In this document: piece after piece, positions 33,576 to 40,281 of the stretch
Position numbering within the stretch: position 1 is the first letter of the stretch
Layout: every line of letters begins with the position of its first letter
Source: ZC4RG30 sp964455685
GTDB lineage: Bacteria > Pseudomonadota > Gammaproteobacteria > Steroidobacterales > Steroidobacteraceae
Reading direction: 5' to 3'
DNA length: 40,281 nucleotides
NCBI GenBank assembly: GCA_964455685.1
Contig: CAYVZE010000017.1
Coordinates: forward strand, 1-40,281
Position numbers and translations under genes: made by a program
Notes under the pieces: model-generated
The model's database searches: none
Told to the model about the DNA's origin: nothing
Seen by the model: only the letters and a program-made list of their open reading frames with translations

Positions 33576-34548
33576 TCTGCCTGGCGGTGGCCAGCGGCAT
33601 CTCGCCCACCACCACCACGCGCACGTCCCCCACCCGCAGCCGGTAGGTGGCGATGGGACCGGCGGCGGAACTGCTGGTCTTCTCGTCGTCGCCGGCGGGG
33701 GCGATGAACACGTCGGCCCAGGACACCCCGTCGGAGACGATGTAGCGCGCCCGCGGGCCGGTCGCGGCGGCGTCCTCTTCCGGGAGGTTGAAGATGCGCG
33801 GCCGGTAGCCTGCCGGCAGCAGCTCGCTGCGCACCACGTAGGCCCGGGTGAGCTCGGGGTTGTACATGGGCGTGTACTTGTCCCAGCTCAGCCAGCGGAA
33901 GCCGCGGGCGTCCACGTCGGCCATCAGCTCGCTGTCGGCGATGGTCTTCGGCCGCGACGGCGGGCTGATGAAGGCGATCTCCTTCAGCACGGTGCCGTCC
34001 TGGGTGGTGCGCTGGAGCTTCAGCGGCAGCGCGCTCTCGCGGTCGAGCCAGAAGCGGTAGCCGTAGCGCAGCTCGTCGCGGGGATCGATGTGGATCACCT
34101 GCACTTCGCGGCCCAGCAGCTGCGTCGGCCCCATGTCGCGCACGTCGTAGTAGCGGGAGGAGCGCTGGTCCAGGCCGTTGATGGCCGGGATGTAGCCGAA
34201 GCTGCGGTGGCGGGTCTGCACGATCACCAGCTTCTGCGCCGGACGGAACTCGGCCCAGCGCGCGCCCTTGCGCTTCTGCTCGTAGCCGGAGCCATCGGTG
34301 GCGATGACACGCTCGACCAGTTCCCCGTCCTCATGGCGGTGGATGATGCGGAACACCTCGGCGCGCCGGCCGAAGGTCTGGCGCAGCACACCGTCGTAGT
34401 TGCTGTCGACGACGGCCTTGTTCATGCGCTGGATCCACGCCTGCGCCGAGTCCTGGGAAGACTGCCCGGCCGGCGCCGCGGCACCAACGGCAAGGAGCGC
34501 CGCACCGGCCAGGTGCGTCGCCCACCATCGTCTGGACTTGTGCTTCAT
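33550..34548 (-). CDS. rseB: Sigma-E factor regulatory protein RseB/MucB
   Basis: Periplasmic protein that binds anti-sigma factor RseA and shields it from cleavage until lipoprotein or LPS signals appear. A 332-residue protein with a signal peptide (about 1-27, HLAGAALLAVGAAAPAGQ). The MucB/RseB N-terminal lipoprotein-like domain has AWIQRMNKAVVDSNYDGV, RVIATDGSGYEQKR and DELRYGYRFWLDRESALPLK; the C-terminal domain includes YIVSDGVSWADVFI and VVVVGEMPLATARQIAEAV. ATG 34548 is 7 bp after the rseA stop. Confidence 0.94.
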   Translation of the reverse strand: MKHKSRRWWATHLAGAALLAVGAAAPAGQSSQDSAQAWIQRMNKAVVDSNYDGVLRQTFGRRAEVFRIIHRHEDGELVERVIATDGSGYEQKRKGARWAEFRPAQKLVIVQTRHRSFGYIPAINGLDQRSSRYYDVRDMGPTQLLGREVQVIHIDPRDELRYGYRFWLDRESALPLKLQRTTQDGTVLKEIAFISPPSRPKTIADSELMADVDARGFRWLSWDKYTPMYNPELTRAYVVRSELLPAGYRPRIFNLPEEDAAATGPRARYIVSDGVSWADVFIAPAGDDEKTSSSAAGPIATYRLRVGDVRVVVVGEMPLATARQIAEAVRPE

Positions 34549-34555
34549 CCCCGAA

Positions 34556-35152
34556 CTAGCGCCACGCGCTGATTTCGTCTTCCGTGAGCTCCACTCCGCC
34601 ATGCACCAGGTCGAGGCTGGACCGCAGGGCGGATGCCGCCTCCTCGCTGTGCGCGACGAGATAGTAACCCAGCGAAGCGTCCACACGGCGGCCTGCCTGG
34701 GCGGGCGCATTCTCGCCGGGGGTGGTGTAACCCACCTCGACTTCGTTCTGCGCCAGCAGGACGGCGTCATCGGCCGGCGTGCCCACCACGCCGCGCACCA
34801 GGAAGATCGAAACCGCTGCCACGCTGGCGGCAATGGCACCGCTGAGCGCGCCGCGGCCGAAGGACCAGAAGCGCGGCGCCTCGCTGCCCGCGGCGCGACG
34901 CTCGCGCACCGGCAGCGCAGTGACATTGTGCTCGCGCTCGGCGGCCAGCCGGGCCTGCACGCGATCGGCCACGCTGTTCACCGGCGCGCCGATGGGCTCG
35001 GAACGCAGGCAGGCGCCGATCAGCGCGTAGCGCTCCCAGGTCTTGCGGGTGGTCGGGTCCTTCAGGGCGCGCCGGATCACCATCTCCGCCTGCTCGCGCG
35101 GCAGCTCGCCGTCGAACAATGCGGACAACTGACTGACTCTTTCCTCGCTCAT
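34556..35152 (-). CDS. rseA: Anti-sigma-E factor RseA
   Basis: Single-pass inner-membrane anti-sigma factor. The cytoplasmic RseA domain has SQLSALFDGELPREQAEMVI and TWERYALIGACLRSE (residues 7-52). The membrane helix is about 101-121 (LSGAIAASVAAVSIFLVRGV), and the periplasmic C-terminal region has SLGYYLVAHSEEA near its end. 198 residues. It overlaps rpoE by 4 bp (ATGA), giving coupled synthesis of sigma and anti-sigma factors. Confidence 0.94.
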   Translation of the reverse strand: MSEERVSQLSALFDGELPREQAEMVIRRALKDPTTRKTWERYALIGACLRSEPIGAPVNSVADRVQARLAAEREHNVTALPVRERRAAGSEAPRFWSFGRGALSGAIAASVAAVSIFLVRGVVGTPADDAVLLAQNEVEVGYTTPGENAPAQAGRRVDASLGYYLVAHSEEAASALRSSLDLVHGGVELTEDEISAWR

Positions 35153-35757
35153 CCAGACTCCTCGGCGCGGCCCAGGCCGCCTTCGAATACTTCAGACAAC
35201 TTGCGGTCGATCGCCTCGCGGGCGCGGAAGATCCGCGACCGCACGGTGCCGACCGGACAGTCCATCGCCTGCGCGATGTCCTCGTAACTCAGACCCTCCA
35301 GCTCGCGCAGCACGATCGCCGTGCGCAGGTCCTCGGGCAGGTCCTCGATGGCCCGGTTGACCGTTGCGCGGATCTCCTCGGTCGCCAGCAGGCTCTCCGG
35401 GGTGTCCGGGTCGGCCAGCCGCGCCTGCATGGCGTGGGATTCCTCCACGTTCTGCAGGTCCAGGTCGAACTCCACTGGATTGCGATCCCTGGACACCAGC
35501 GCGTTCTTGGCGGTGTTGATCGCAATCCGGTAGAGCCAGGTGTAGAAGGCGCTGTCCCCCCGGAACTGGGGCAGTGCCCGGTATGCCTTGATGAACGCCT
35601 CCTGTGCCACGTCCTCCGCGTCGCCTGGATCGCGCAGGTAGCGCGACACCAGCTTCACCACCTTGTGCTGGTACTTGCGGACCAGCAGGTCGAAGGCGCT
35701 CTTGTCGCCCTTCTGCACCCGCTGGACCAGGCCAAGGTCACCGGTATCCAGGCTCAT
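35149..35757 (-). CDS. rpoE: RNA polymerase sigma factor RpoE (AlgU type)
   Basis: Extracytoplasmic-function sigma factor for envelope stress. Region 2 contains DAEDVAQEAFIKAYRALPQF and TWLYRIAINTAKNALV; region 4 contains LPEDLRTAIVLRELEGLSYE and DIAQAMDCPVGTVRSRIFRA. 202 residues, normal. The ATG overlaps the stop of a short upstream frame (TGATG). A sigma-E-like -35 (GAACTT) lies 72-77 bases upstream, in keeping with self-activation. Confidence 0.97.
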   Translation of the reverse strand: MSLDTGDLGLVQRVQKGDKSAFDLLVRKYQHKVVKLVSRYLRDPGDAEDVAQEAFIKAYRALPQFRGDSAFYTWLYRIAINTAKNALVSRDRNPVEFDLDLQNVEESHAMQARLADPDTPESLLATEEIRATVNRAIEDLPEDLRTAIVLRELEGLSYEDIAQAMDCPVGTVRSRIFRAREAIDRKLSEVFEGGLGRAEESG

Positions 35758-35798
35758 CAGACATCCCAGGTTTCCCGCGCCCGGCGGTCGCCCGGCAT
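35757..35798 (-). other. Possible 13-codon leader ORF before rpoE
   Basis: ATG 35798 opens MPGDRRARETWDV, whose TGA stop shares a base with the rpoE ATG (TGATG). It would begin almost at the predicted sigma-E-dependent transcript start. Coupling of rpoE translation to this small frame is possible but rests on arrangement alone. The frame is also open further upstream to 35951. Confidence 0.3.
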
Positions 35799-35806
35799 GC
35801 CTGTTA

Positions 35807-35834
35807 CATGGACCCCGCTGATTGCCAAAAGTTC
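35807..35834 (-). promoter_or_regulatory. Candidate sigma-E autoregulatory promoter of rpoE
   Basis: On the minus strand, GAACTT (35834-35829), 16 bases, then TCCATG (35812-35807). The -35 matches the sigma-E/AlgU consensus GAACTT, and the spacing is right; the -10 matches only its first bases (TC of TCTGA). The expected transcript starts near 35800 with about 43 bases before rpoE. Confidence 0.5.
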
Positions 35835-35978
35835 GGCAGCGGCCGGCGAGGCGGGGGAAATTCCGAATTCGTTCAAGGCAGTTCTTGCTCGCCGCAGTGG
35901 ATGCCCCAGTCTAACGCATGGTGCTGCGGCCGGGATGTGGCGGTGCACCATGATAATCGGGCGCCGATGGTGGCGGAA

Positions 35979-36593
35979 TCATTCCGGCACGCCGCGCCGG
36001 GCATTGCCACCTTGCTCCGGCCGCAGCAGCCCCGCCCCCCCTGGCGCTACCGCCTCGGCGCCCGGGTCCACCAGCACCAGGCGGCGGCGCAGGGCCGCCA
36101 GCGGGCCGGGCCCGACATTGTCCGGGCCGAGCAGCAGGCGCCAGCGACCGGCGGCACCCTCCAGGCACAGCAGCAGCCAGGGACCGAGCCGAAGGCTGGC
36201 GGGCGCCACGCGCACCTCCTCGAAGACGCCATCCGGCGCCAGCAGGTGCACCCTGCCCTGTGCGGTGAGCACCAGCCGCTGCGGGGCGGGCTGCGGCCTG
36301 CGCCCCAGGCGCGCCCCGGCCCGGCATGCCAGCGGCAGCGCCGCCACCAGCAGGGCTGCCAGCAGGTGGCCCAGCAGCGCCAGCTCGATGGCATAGCCGA
36401 GCTGCAGGATGAGGAAGGCCAGCGAAAGCCTGCGCGCCAGCGGCGAAGGCCGCAGCAGGATGACCACCGCGCGCCGTGCCTCGCGGGGCGCGGAGGCAGG
36501 ATCGATGCAGGCCGCGCGAAGGATCCGCAACAGGCGGTGGGAAAGCCGCGCGGCCAGTTCGGCCGCAGTCCAATGCACGAAGCGCGCAGGCAT
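35979..36593 (-). CDS. YgfX/CptA-like membrane protein
   Basis: Up to 204 residues from ATG 36593. The core begins at VVILLRPSPLARRLSLAFLI, with two membrane segments close together (about 57-90), then a beta-rich cytoplasmic part (QRLVLTAQGRVHLLAPDG; GPWLLLCLEGAAGRWRLLLG; LAALRRRLVLVDPG), the layout of YgfX/CptA, partner gene of sdhE in many gammaproteobacteria. YgfX is usually about 135-150 aa, so the start may be further downstream, for example GTG at VVILL. Starts up to 36695 are open. The sdhE neighbour is present but split off by rarD. The assignment is by topology and context, without strong motifs. Confidence 0.6.
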   Translation of the reverse strand: MPARFVHWTAAELAARLSHRLLRILRAACIDPASAPREARRAVVILLRPSPLARRLSLAFLILQLGYAIELALLGHLLAALLVAALPLACRAGARLGRRPQPAPQRLVLTAQGRVHLLAPDGVFEEVRVAPASLRLGPWLLLCLEGAAGRWRLLLGPDNVGPGPLAALRRRLVLVDPGAEAVAPGGAGLLRPEQGGNARRGVPE

Positions 36594-36734
36594 CACGGCA
36601 ATCTGACCCTGGGCCACCGCGGCCGTGCCAGTGGAAATCTGCTGCCTTCGGCAAGTTGTCTCTCCCGGCCGGGAGAGCGACGGATCGCCGCGCACGCGGC
36701 ATCATTGCCGGGTGGACTTCCGCCGTCTCTTCCC

Positions 36735-37661
36735 ATGAGTTCCCTCGCAAGCAGCACCGCTCCCGCGCCGGCCGTCGCGCCCCGCGGTGGTGGCGGCCTT
36801 TCCGCCACCATCGGCGCCTTCGCCATCTGGGGCCTGTTCCCGCTGTACCTGCGCGTGCTGGCGGTGGTACCGGCCCTGCAACTGGTGGCGCATCGCGTGG
36901 CCTGGGCCTGCGTGTTCGTGTTCGGCTGGATCGCGGTACGCGGCGAGCTCGCCTCGCTGCGCGAGGCGTTCACCCGCCGCGGCGTACTGCTGCGGCTCGC
37001 GGTCACCGCCGCCCTGATCACGGCCAACTGGCTGGTGTTCGTGTGGGCAGTGGCCAACGACCGCGTGGTGGAAACCAGCCTCGGCTACTTCATCAACCCG
37101 CTGGTGAACGTGGTGCTGGGCGTGATCCTGCTGCACGAGCGGCTCAACCGCGCGCAGTGGTGCGCCGTGCTGCTGGCGGCGGCGGGCGTGGTGTACCTGA
37201 CCGTCTCGGCTGGGCACCTGCCGTGGATCGCGCTCACCCTGGCGCTGTCCTTCGGCCTGTACGGCTTCATCCGCAAGACCGCCCATGTCGAGTCCCTGCC
37301 CGGACTGGCAGTGGAGACCGCGCTGCTGGCGCCGGTGGCCATCGGCTACCTGCTGTGGGCGGCGGTGCGCGGATCAGGGGCCATGGGCCACGAAGGCGTG
37401 ATGGTCGACCTGCTGCTGGTGGCCAGCGGCGCGGTCACCGCCATCCCGCTGTTCCTGTTCTCCTATGGCGCGCGGCGCATGCCCTACTCCACCGTGGGCA
37501 TCATCCAGTACCTGGCGCCGACGTTGCAGCTGGCCACGGCAGTGCTGCTGTTCCACGAGCCGTTCGGGCGCGACCGAGCCATCGGCTTCGCCTGCATCTG
37601 GATCGCGCTGGTGGTGTACGCCGGCGACGGGCTGCTCAGGGCGCGGCGGGCCGCGGCCTGA
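36735..37661 (+). CDS. rarD: RarD/EamA family transporter
   Basis: A 308-residue inner-membrane protein with about ten helices and two EamA-type repeats. RarD-specific stretches are FAIWGLFPLYLRVLAVVPAL, LVAHRVAWACVFV, TANWLVFVWAVANDRVVETS, LGYFINPLVNVVLGVILLHE and TAIPLFLFSYGARRMPYSTV. The substrate is unknown; chloramphenicol resistance in the name is historical. ATG 36735 begins where homology would begin; the frame is open 377 codons further upstream, but only antisense to other genes. It is the only plus-strand gene between sdhE and rpoE, and its 3' end overlaps sdhE by 26 bp. Confidence 0.92.
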   Translation: MSSLASSTAPAPAVAPRGGGGLSATIGAFAIWGLFPLYLRVLAVVPALQLVAHRVAWACVFVFGWIAVRGELASLREAFTRRGVLLRLAVTAALITANWLVFVWAVANDRVVETSLGYFINPLVNVVLGVILLHERLNRAQWCAVLLAAAGVVYLTVSAGHLPWIALTLALSFGLYGFIRKTAHVESLPGLAVETALLAPVAIGYLLWAAVRGSGAMGHEGVMVDLLLVASGAVTAIPLFLFSYGARRMPYSTVGIIQYLAPTLQLATAVLLFHEPFGRDRAIGFACIWIALVVYAGDGLLRARRAAA

Positions 37662-37893
37662 CCGCGTGCAGTTGCGCCACGAGCTGGCGGGTGATTTCGT
37701 CCGCCGGCTCCGTGCGGCCGTACAGCCAGTCGACCAGCACCGGGTCGGGCTGCTCCAGCAGCGCCTCGAAGGCCGCCCGCTCCTCGGCCGATGCCGACGG
37801 CCAGCGCTCGGCGAGGTAGCGCGTCAGCAGCAGGTCCAGTTCCTTCATGCCGCGGCGGCAGCGCCAGGCCAGCCGCCCCGGGGAGGCTTCCAT
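37636..37893 (-). CDS. sdhE: Succinate dehydrogenase assembly factor SdhE
   Basis: An 85-residue protein that promotes FAD attachment to SdhA. The hallmark RGxxE is present in WRCRRGMKELDLLL, followed by RYLAERWPSASAEERAAFEA and DPVLVDWLYGRTEP. ATG 37893 is 5 bp after the sdhB stop. Downstream it overlaps rarD tail to tail. Confidence 0.94.
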   Translation of the reverse strand: MEASPGRLAWRCRRGMKELDLLLTRYLAERWPSASAEERAAFEALLEQPDPVLVDWLYGRTEPADEITRQLVAQLHAVRPRPAAP

Positions 37894-37898
37894 GTCGC

Positions 37899-38687
37899 TC
37901 AGTTGCGGCGCTGGTCGATCATGCGCTTGATCTCGGCGATCGCGCGCGCGGGGTTGAGGTCCTTCGGGCAGGCCTCGGTGCAGTTCATGATGGTATGGCA
38001 CCGGTACAGGCGGAAGGGATCCTCGAGCGCATCCAGGCGCTCGCCGGTGGCATCGTCGCGGCTGTCGACGATCCAGCGGTAGGCGGCCAGCAGCGCGGCC
38101 GGCCCCAGGTAGCGATCCGAGTTCCACCAGTAGCTCGGGCAGGACGTGGAGCAGCAGGCGCACAGGATGCACGCCGAGGGGCGGTCCAGCTTCTCCTGCT
38201 CTTCCTTCGACTGCAGGCGCTCGTGGTCGGTGGGCGCCGGCGAGTTGGACACCAGCCACGGTTTCACCGCCGCGTACTGGGCATAGAACTGCGTCAGGTC
38301 GGGCACCAGGTCCTTCACCACCGGCATGTGCGGCAGCGGGTAGATGCGGACCTCGCCGCCCTTGATGTCGCTGATCGCCTTGGTGCAGGCCAGCGTGTTC
38401 TTGCCGTCGATGTTCATCGCGCAGGAGCCGCAGATGCCCTCGCGGCAGGAACGGCGGAAGGTCAGCGTGGGGTCGACCTCGTTCTTGATCTTGATCAGCG
38501 CGTCCAGGACCATCGGGCCGCAGGCCGCCAGGTCCACCTCGTAGGTGTCCACGCGCGGGTTCTCGCCGCTGTCGGGGTCGTAGCGGTAGATGCGGAAGGT
38601 CATCACCTGCTTCGCGCCGGCCGGTGCCTTGTGCACCTTGCCGTTCTTGTTGATGCGCGAGTTGGGCGGAAGGGTGAACTCGGCCAT
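37899..38687 (-). CDS. sdhB: Succinate dehydrogenase iron-sulfur subunit SdhB
   Basis: Transfers electrons from FAD in SdhA to ubiquinone. The 2Fe-2S motif is SCREGICGSCAMNIDGKNTL followed by C; the 4Fe-4S and 3Fe-4S ligands are in CILCACCSTSCPS and CHTIMNCTEACPKDLNP. From ATG 38687, 262 residues, normal. The ATG shares a base with the sdhA stop (TGATG). Confidence 0.97.
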   Translation of the reverse strand: MAEFTLPPNSRINKNGKVHKAPAGAKQVMTFRIYRYDPDSGENPRVDTYEVDLAACGPMVLDALIKIKNEVDPTLTFRRSCREGICGSCAMNIDGKNTLACTKAISDIKGGEVRIYPLPHMPVVKDLVPDLTQFYAQYAAVKPWLVSNSPAPTDHERLQSKEEQEKLDRPSACILCACCSTSCPSYWWNSDRYLGPAALLAAYRWIVDSRDDATGERLDALEDPFRLYRCHTIMNCTEACPKDLNPARAIAEIKRMIDQRRN

Positions 38688-40281
38688 CAGTACGTTCTCG
38701 GCTTCAGGGGTACGGTTTCCACGTCGCTGGTGAGCGTGTTCAGGTGCACGCGGCGGTAGCCGATGCGCGTGGACCCGTCCGGCTCGACCCAGCACAGGCT
38801 GTGCTTGAGCCAGTTCTCGTCGTCGCGGTTGGGGAAGTCCTCGCGCGCATGCGCGCCGCGGCTCTCCTTGCGGTTCTCGGCCGACACGATGGTGGCCATG
38901 GCCTGCATCAGCAGGTTCTCCAGCTCCATGGTCTCCACCAGGTCGGAATTCCAGATCAGGCTGCGGTCGGACACGCGCACGTCGGAGAAGCTGCCGTAGG
39001 TGGCCTTGAGCTTCTCCACGCCCTCCTGCAGCGAGGAGGCGGTGCGGAACACTGCCGCGTCGCGCTGCATGGTCCGCTGCATCTCCAGCCGGATCTCGGC
39101 GGTCGGGCGCGAACCCTTCGCGTTGCGCAGCCTGTCCAGGCGCGAGACCGCCAGCTCGGCGGCATCGGCGGGCAGCGGCGCATGGCGCGTGCCCGGCTTG
39201 ACCACGGTGGCCGCATGGCGCGCGGCCTCGCGGCCGAACACCACCAGGTCGAGCAGCGAGTTGGAACCCAGGCGGTTGGCGCCGTGCACGGACACGCAGG
39301 CCGCCTCGCCCACTGCCATCAGGCCCGGCACGATGGTGTCGGGGTTGGCGGCGGCGCCGTTGACCACCTCGCCGTGGTAATTGCAGGGGATGCCACCCAT
39401 GTTGTAGTGCACGGTGGGCAGCACCGGGATGGGCTCCTTGTTCACGTCCACGCCGGCGAAGATGCGCGCGTTCTCGGCGATGCCGGGCAGGCGCTCGTTG
39501 ATCACCTCCGGCCCCAGGTGCTCCAGGTGCAGGTGGATGTGGTCGCCATGCTCGCCGACGCCGCGGCCCTCGCGGATCTCCACCGTCATCGCGCGGCTGA
39601 CCACGTCGCGCGAAGCCAGGTCCTTGGCAATGGGCGCGTAGCGCTCCATGAAACGCTCGCCGCGCGAGTTGGTCAGGTAGCCGCCCTCGCCGCGCGCACC
39701 CTCGGTGATGAGGCAGCCCGCGCCGTAGATGCCGGTGGGATGGAACTGCACGAACTCCATGTCCTGCAGCGGCAGGCCGGCGCGCAGCACCATGCCGCCG
39801 CCGTCACCGGTGCAGGTGTGCGCGGAGGTGCAGGAGAAGTAGGCCCGGCCATAGCCGCCGGTGGCGAGGATGGTCATGTGGGCGCGGAAGCGGTGCAGCT
39901 GGCCGGTGGCCAGTTCCAGCGCCACCACGCCGCGGCACACGCCGCGCTCGAACATCAGGTCGATGGCGAAGAACTCGATGAAGAACTCCGCCTTGTGCTT
40001 CAGCGACTGCTGGTACAGCGTGTGCAGCATGGCGTGGCCGGTGCGGTCGGCGGCCGCGCAGGTGCGCTGCGCCACGCCCTTGCCGAAGTGCGTGGTCATG
40101 CCGCCGAAGGGACGCTGGTAGATGCGGCCCTGCTCGGTGCGCGAGAACGGCAGGCCGTAGTGCTCCAGCTCGAGCACGGCCGCCGGCGCCTCCTTGCACA
40201 TGAACTCGATGGCGTCCTGGTCGCCCAGCCAGTCCGACCCCTTGACGGTGTCGTACATGTGCCAGCGCCAGTCGTCCTCGC
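38687..40281 (-). CDS. sdhA: Succinate dehydrogenase flavoprotein subunit SdhA (5' end outside window)
   Basis: Oxidises succinate to fumarate. About 530 C-terminal residues are seen; the frame continues past the window end (EDDWRWHM precedes the first internal ATG), so roughly the first 60-70 residues with the FAD-linking histidine are missing. Visible motifs are GGMTTHFGKG, HPTGIYGAGCLITEGARGEG, GERFMERYAP and the substrate-site region DLASRDVVSRAM, plus HYNMGGIPCNYHGEVV and HGANRLGSNSLLDLVVFGR. sdhB follows directly. Confidence 0.97.
   Translation of the reverse strand, partial: EDDWRWHMYDTVKGSDWLGDQDAIEFMCKEAPAAVLELEHYGLPFSRTEQGRIYQRPFGGMTTHFGKGVAQRTCAAADRTGHAMLHTLYQQSLKHKAEFFIEFFAIDLMFERGVCRGVVALELATGQLHRFRAHMTILATGGYGRAYFSCTSAHTCTGDGGGMVLRAGLPLQDMEFVQFHPTGIYGAGCLITEGARGEGGYLTNSRGERFMERYAPIAKDLASRDVVSRAMTVEIREGRGVGEHGDHIHLHLEHLGPEVINERLPGIAENARIFAGVDVNKEPIPVLPTVHYNMGGIPCNYHGEVVNGAAANPDTIVPGLMAVGEAACVSVHGANRLGSNSLLDLVVFGREAARHAATVVKPGTRHAPLPADAAELAVSRLDRLRNAKGSRPTAEIRLEMQRTMQRDAAVFRTASSLQEGVEKLKATYGSFSDVRVSDRSLIWNSDLVETMELENLLMQAMATIVSAENRKESRGAHAREDFPNRDDENWLKHSLCWVEPDGSTRIGYRRVHLNTLTSDVETVPLKPRTY

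Noticed and set aside
30644..33646. A 1000-codon open frame on the plus strand opposite lepB and lepA
   Set aside because: It is fully antisense to two well-supported genes, is rich in His, Gln, Arg and Ala as expected for GC-biased complementary frames, and shows no domain.
35946..35972. CACCAT...ATGGTG inverted repeat after the YgfX-like gene as a terminator
   Set aside because: Only 6-bp arms around a 15-base loop and no T-run; could be chance.
35604..36734. Upstream extension of the rarD frame by 377 codons
   Set aside because: It is antisense to rpoE and the YgfX-like gene, and RarD homology starts at ATG 36735.
35911..36750. An alternative 279-codon minus-strand frame over the YgfX-like gene
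   Set aside because: Gly/Ala/Arg/Pro-rich, without membrane segments; the other minus frame has YgfX-like topology.

Overview
The window is about 40 kb of GC-rich, gene-dense bacterial chromosome with short intergenic gaps, many 4-bp start/stop overlaps, and no rRNA, tRNA, CRISPR or insertion sequence that I could see. Gene content and order (rpoE-rseA-rseB-lepA-lepB-DUF4845-rnc-era-recO-pdxJ; lolC-lolE-lolD; comEC-exbB-exbD-msbA-lpxK-kdsB; sdhA-sdhB-sdhE) point to a gammaproteobacterium of, or near, the Xanthomonadales (Lysobacterales). The genus cannot be told from the sequence. Nearly everything is core machinery; the most accessory part is the first 7 kb.

Layout. (1) 1-7259: a formate/formaldehyde and molybdenum-cofactor module. 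It holds the C-terminal part of an NAD-linked-type formate dehydrogenase alpha subunit, moeA, mobA, mobB, a ModE-HTH/oxyanion-binding regulator, fdhD, a MarR regulator and glutathione-dependent formaldehyde dehydrogenase. (2) 7291-14541: a compact minus-strand envelope operon, comEC-exbB-exbD-msbA-lpxK-Trm112-kdsB-DUF2721, which runs on into adhC. (3) 14627-18333: a DUF2062 membrane protein facing the lolC-lolE-lolD lipoprotein-release operon. (4) 18449-22827: a small secreted BamE-like protein, mfd and csiV on the plus strand. (5) 22829-35757: a minus-strand run of 15 genes from the sigma-E cassette through lepA, lepB, rnc, era, recO, pdxJ, an exonuclease, rlmD and nagZ to a PAS-GGDEF protein. 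(6) 35979-40281: a YgfX-like gene, rarD on the other strand, and sdhE-sdhB-sdhA (sdhA cut by the window end).

How the genes fit together. The first block could oxidise formaldehyde (adhC) to S-formylglutathione and then, after a hydrolase not seen here, formate to CO2 (formate dehydrogenase). MoeA, MobA, MobB and FdhD would build and sulfurate the molybdenum cofactor, and the ModE-like protein could sense molybdate or tungstate. Blocks 2-3 serve lipid A/LPS synthesis and export, lipoprotein sorting and DNA uptake. Block 5 joins the envelope-stress sigma factor to translation, RNA processing and cell-wall recycling.

No clearly new multi-gene system stands out. The most unusual points are: a PAS-GGDEF protein that has lost both the LOV cysteine and the GGDEF signature; a ComEC whose C-terminal metallo-beta-lactamase-like domain lacks its metal-binding motifs and is short; a repeated pattern of -10 boxes 6-9 bases before ATG codons, suggesting leaderless mRNAs; a perfect 7-5-7 palindrome on the marR start codon; a probable CTG start for moeA; and a sigma-E cassette without a DegP/MucD gene.
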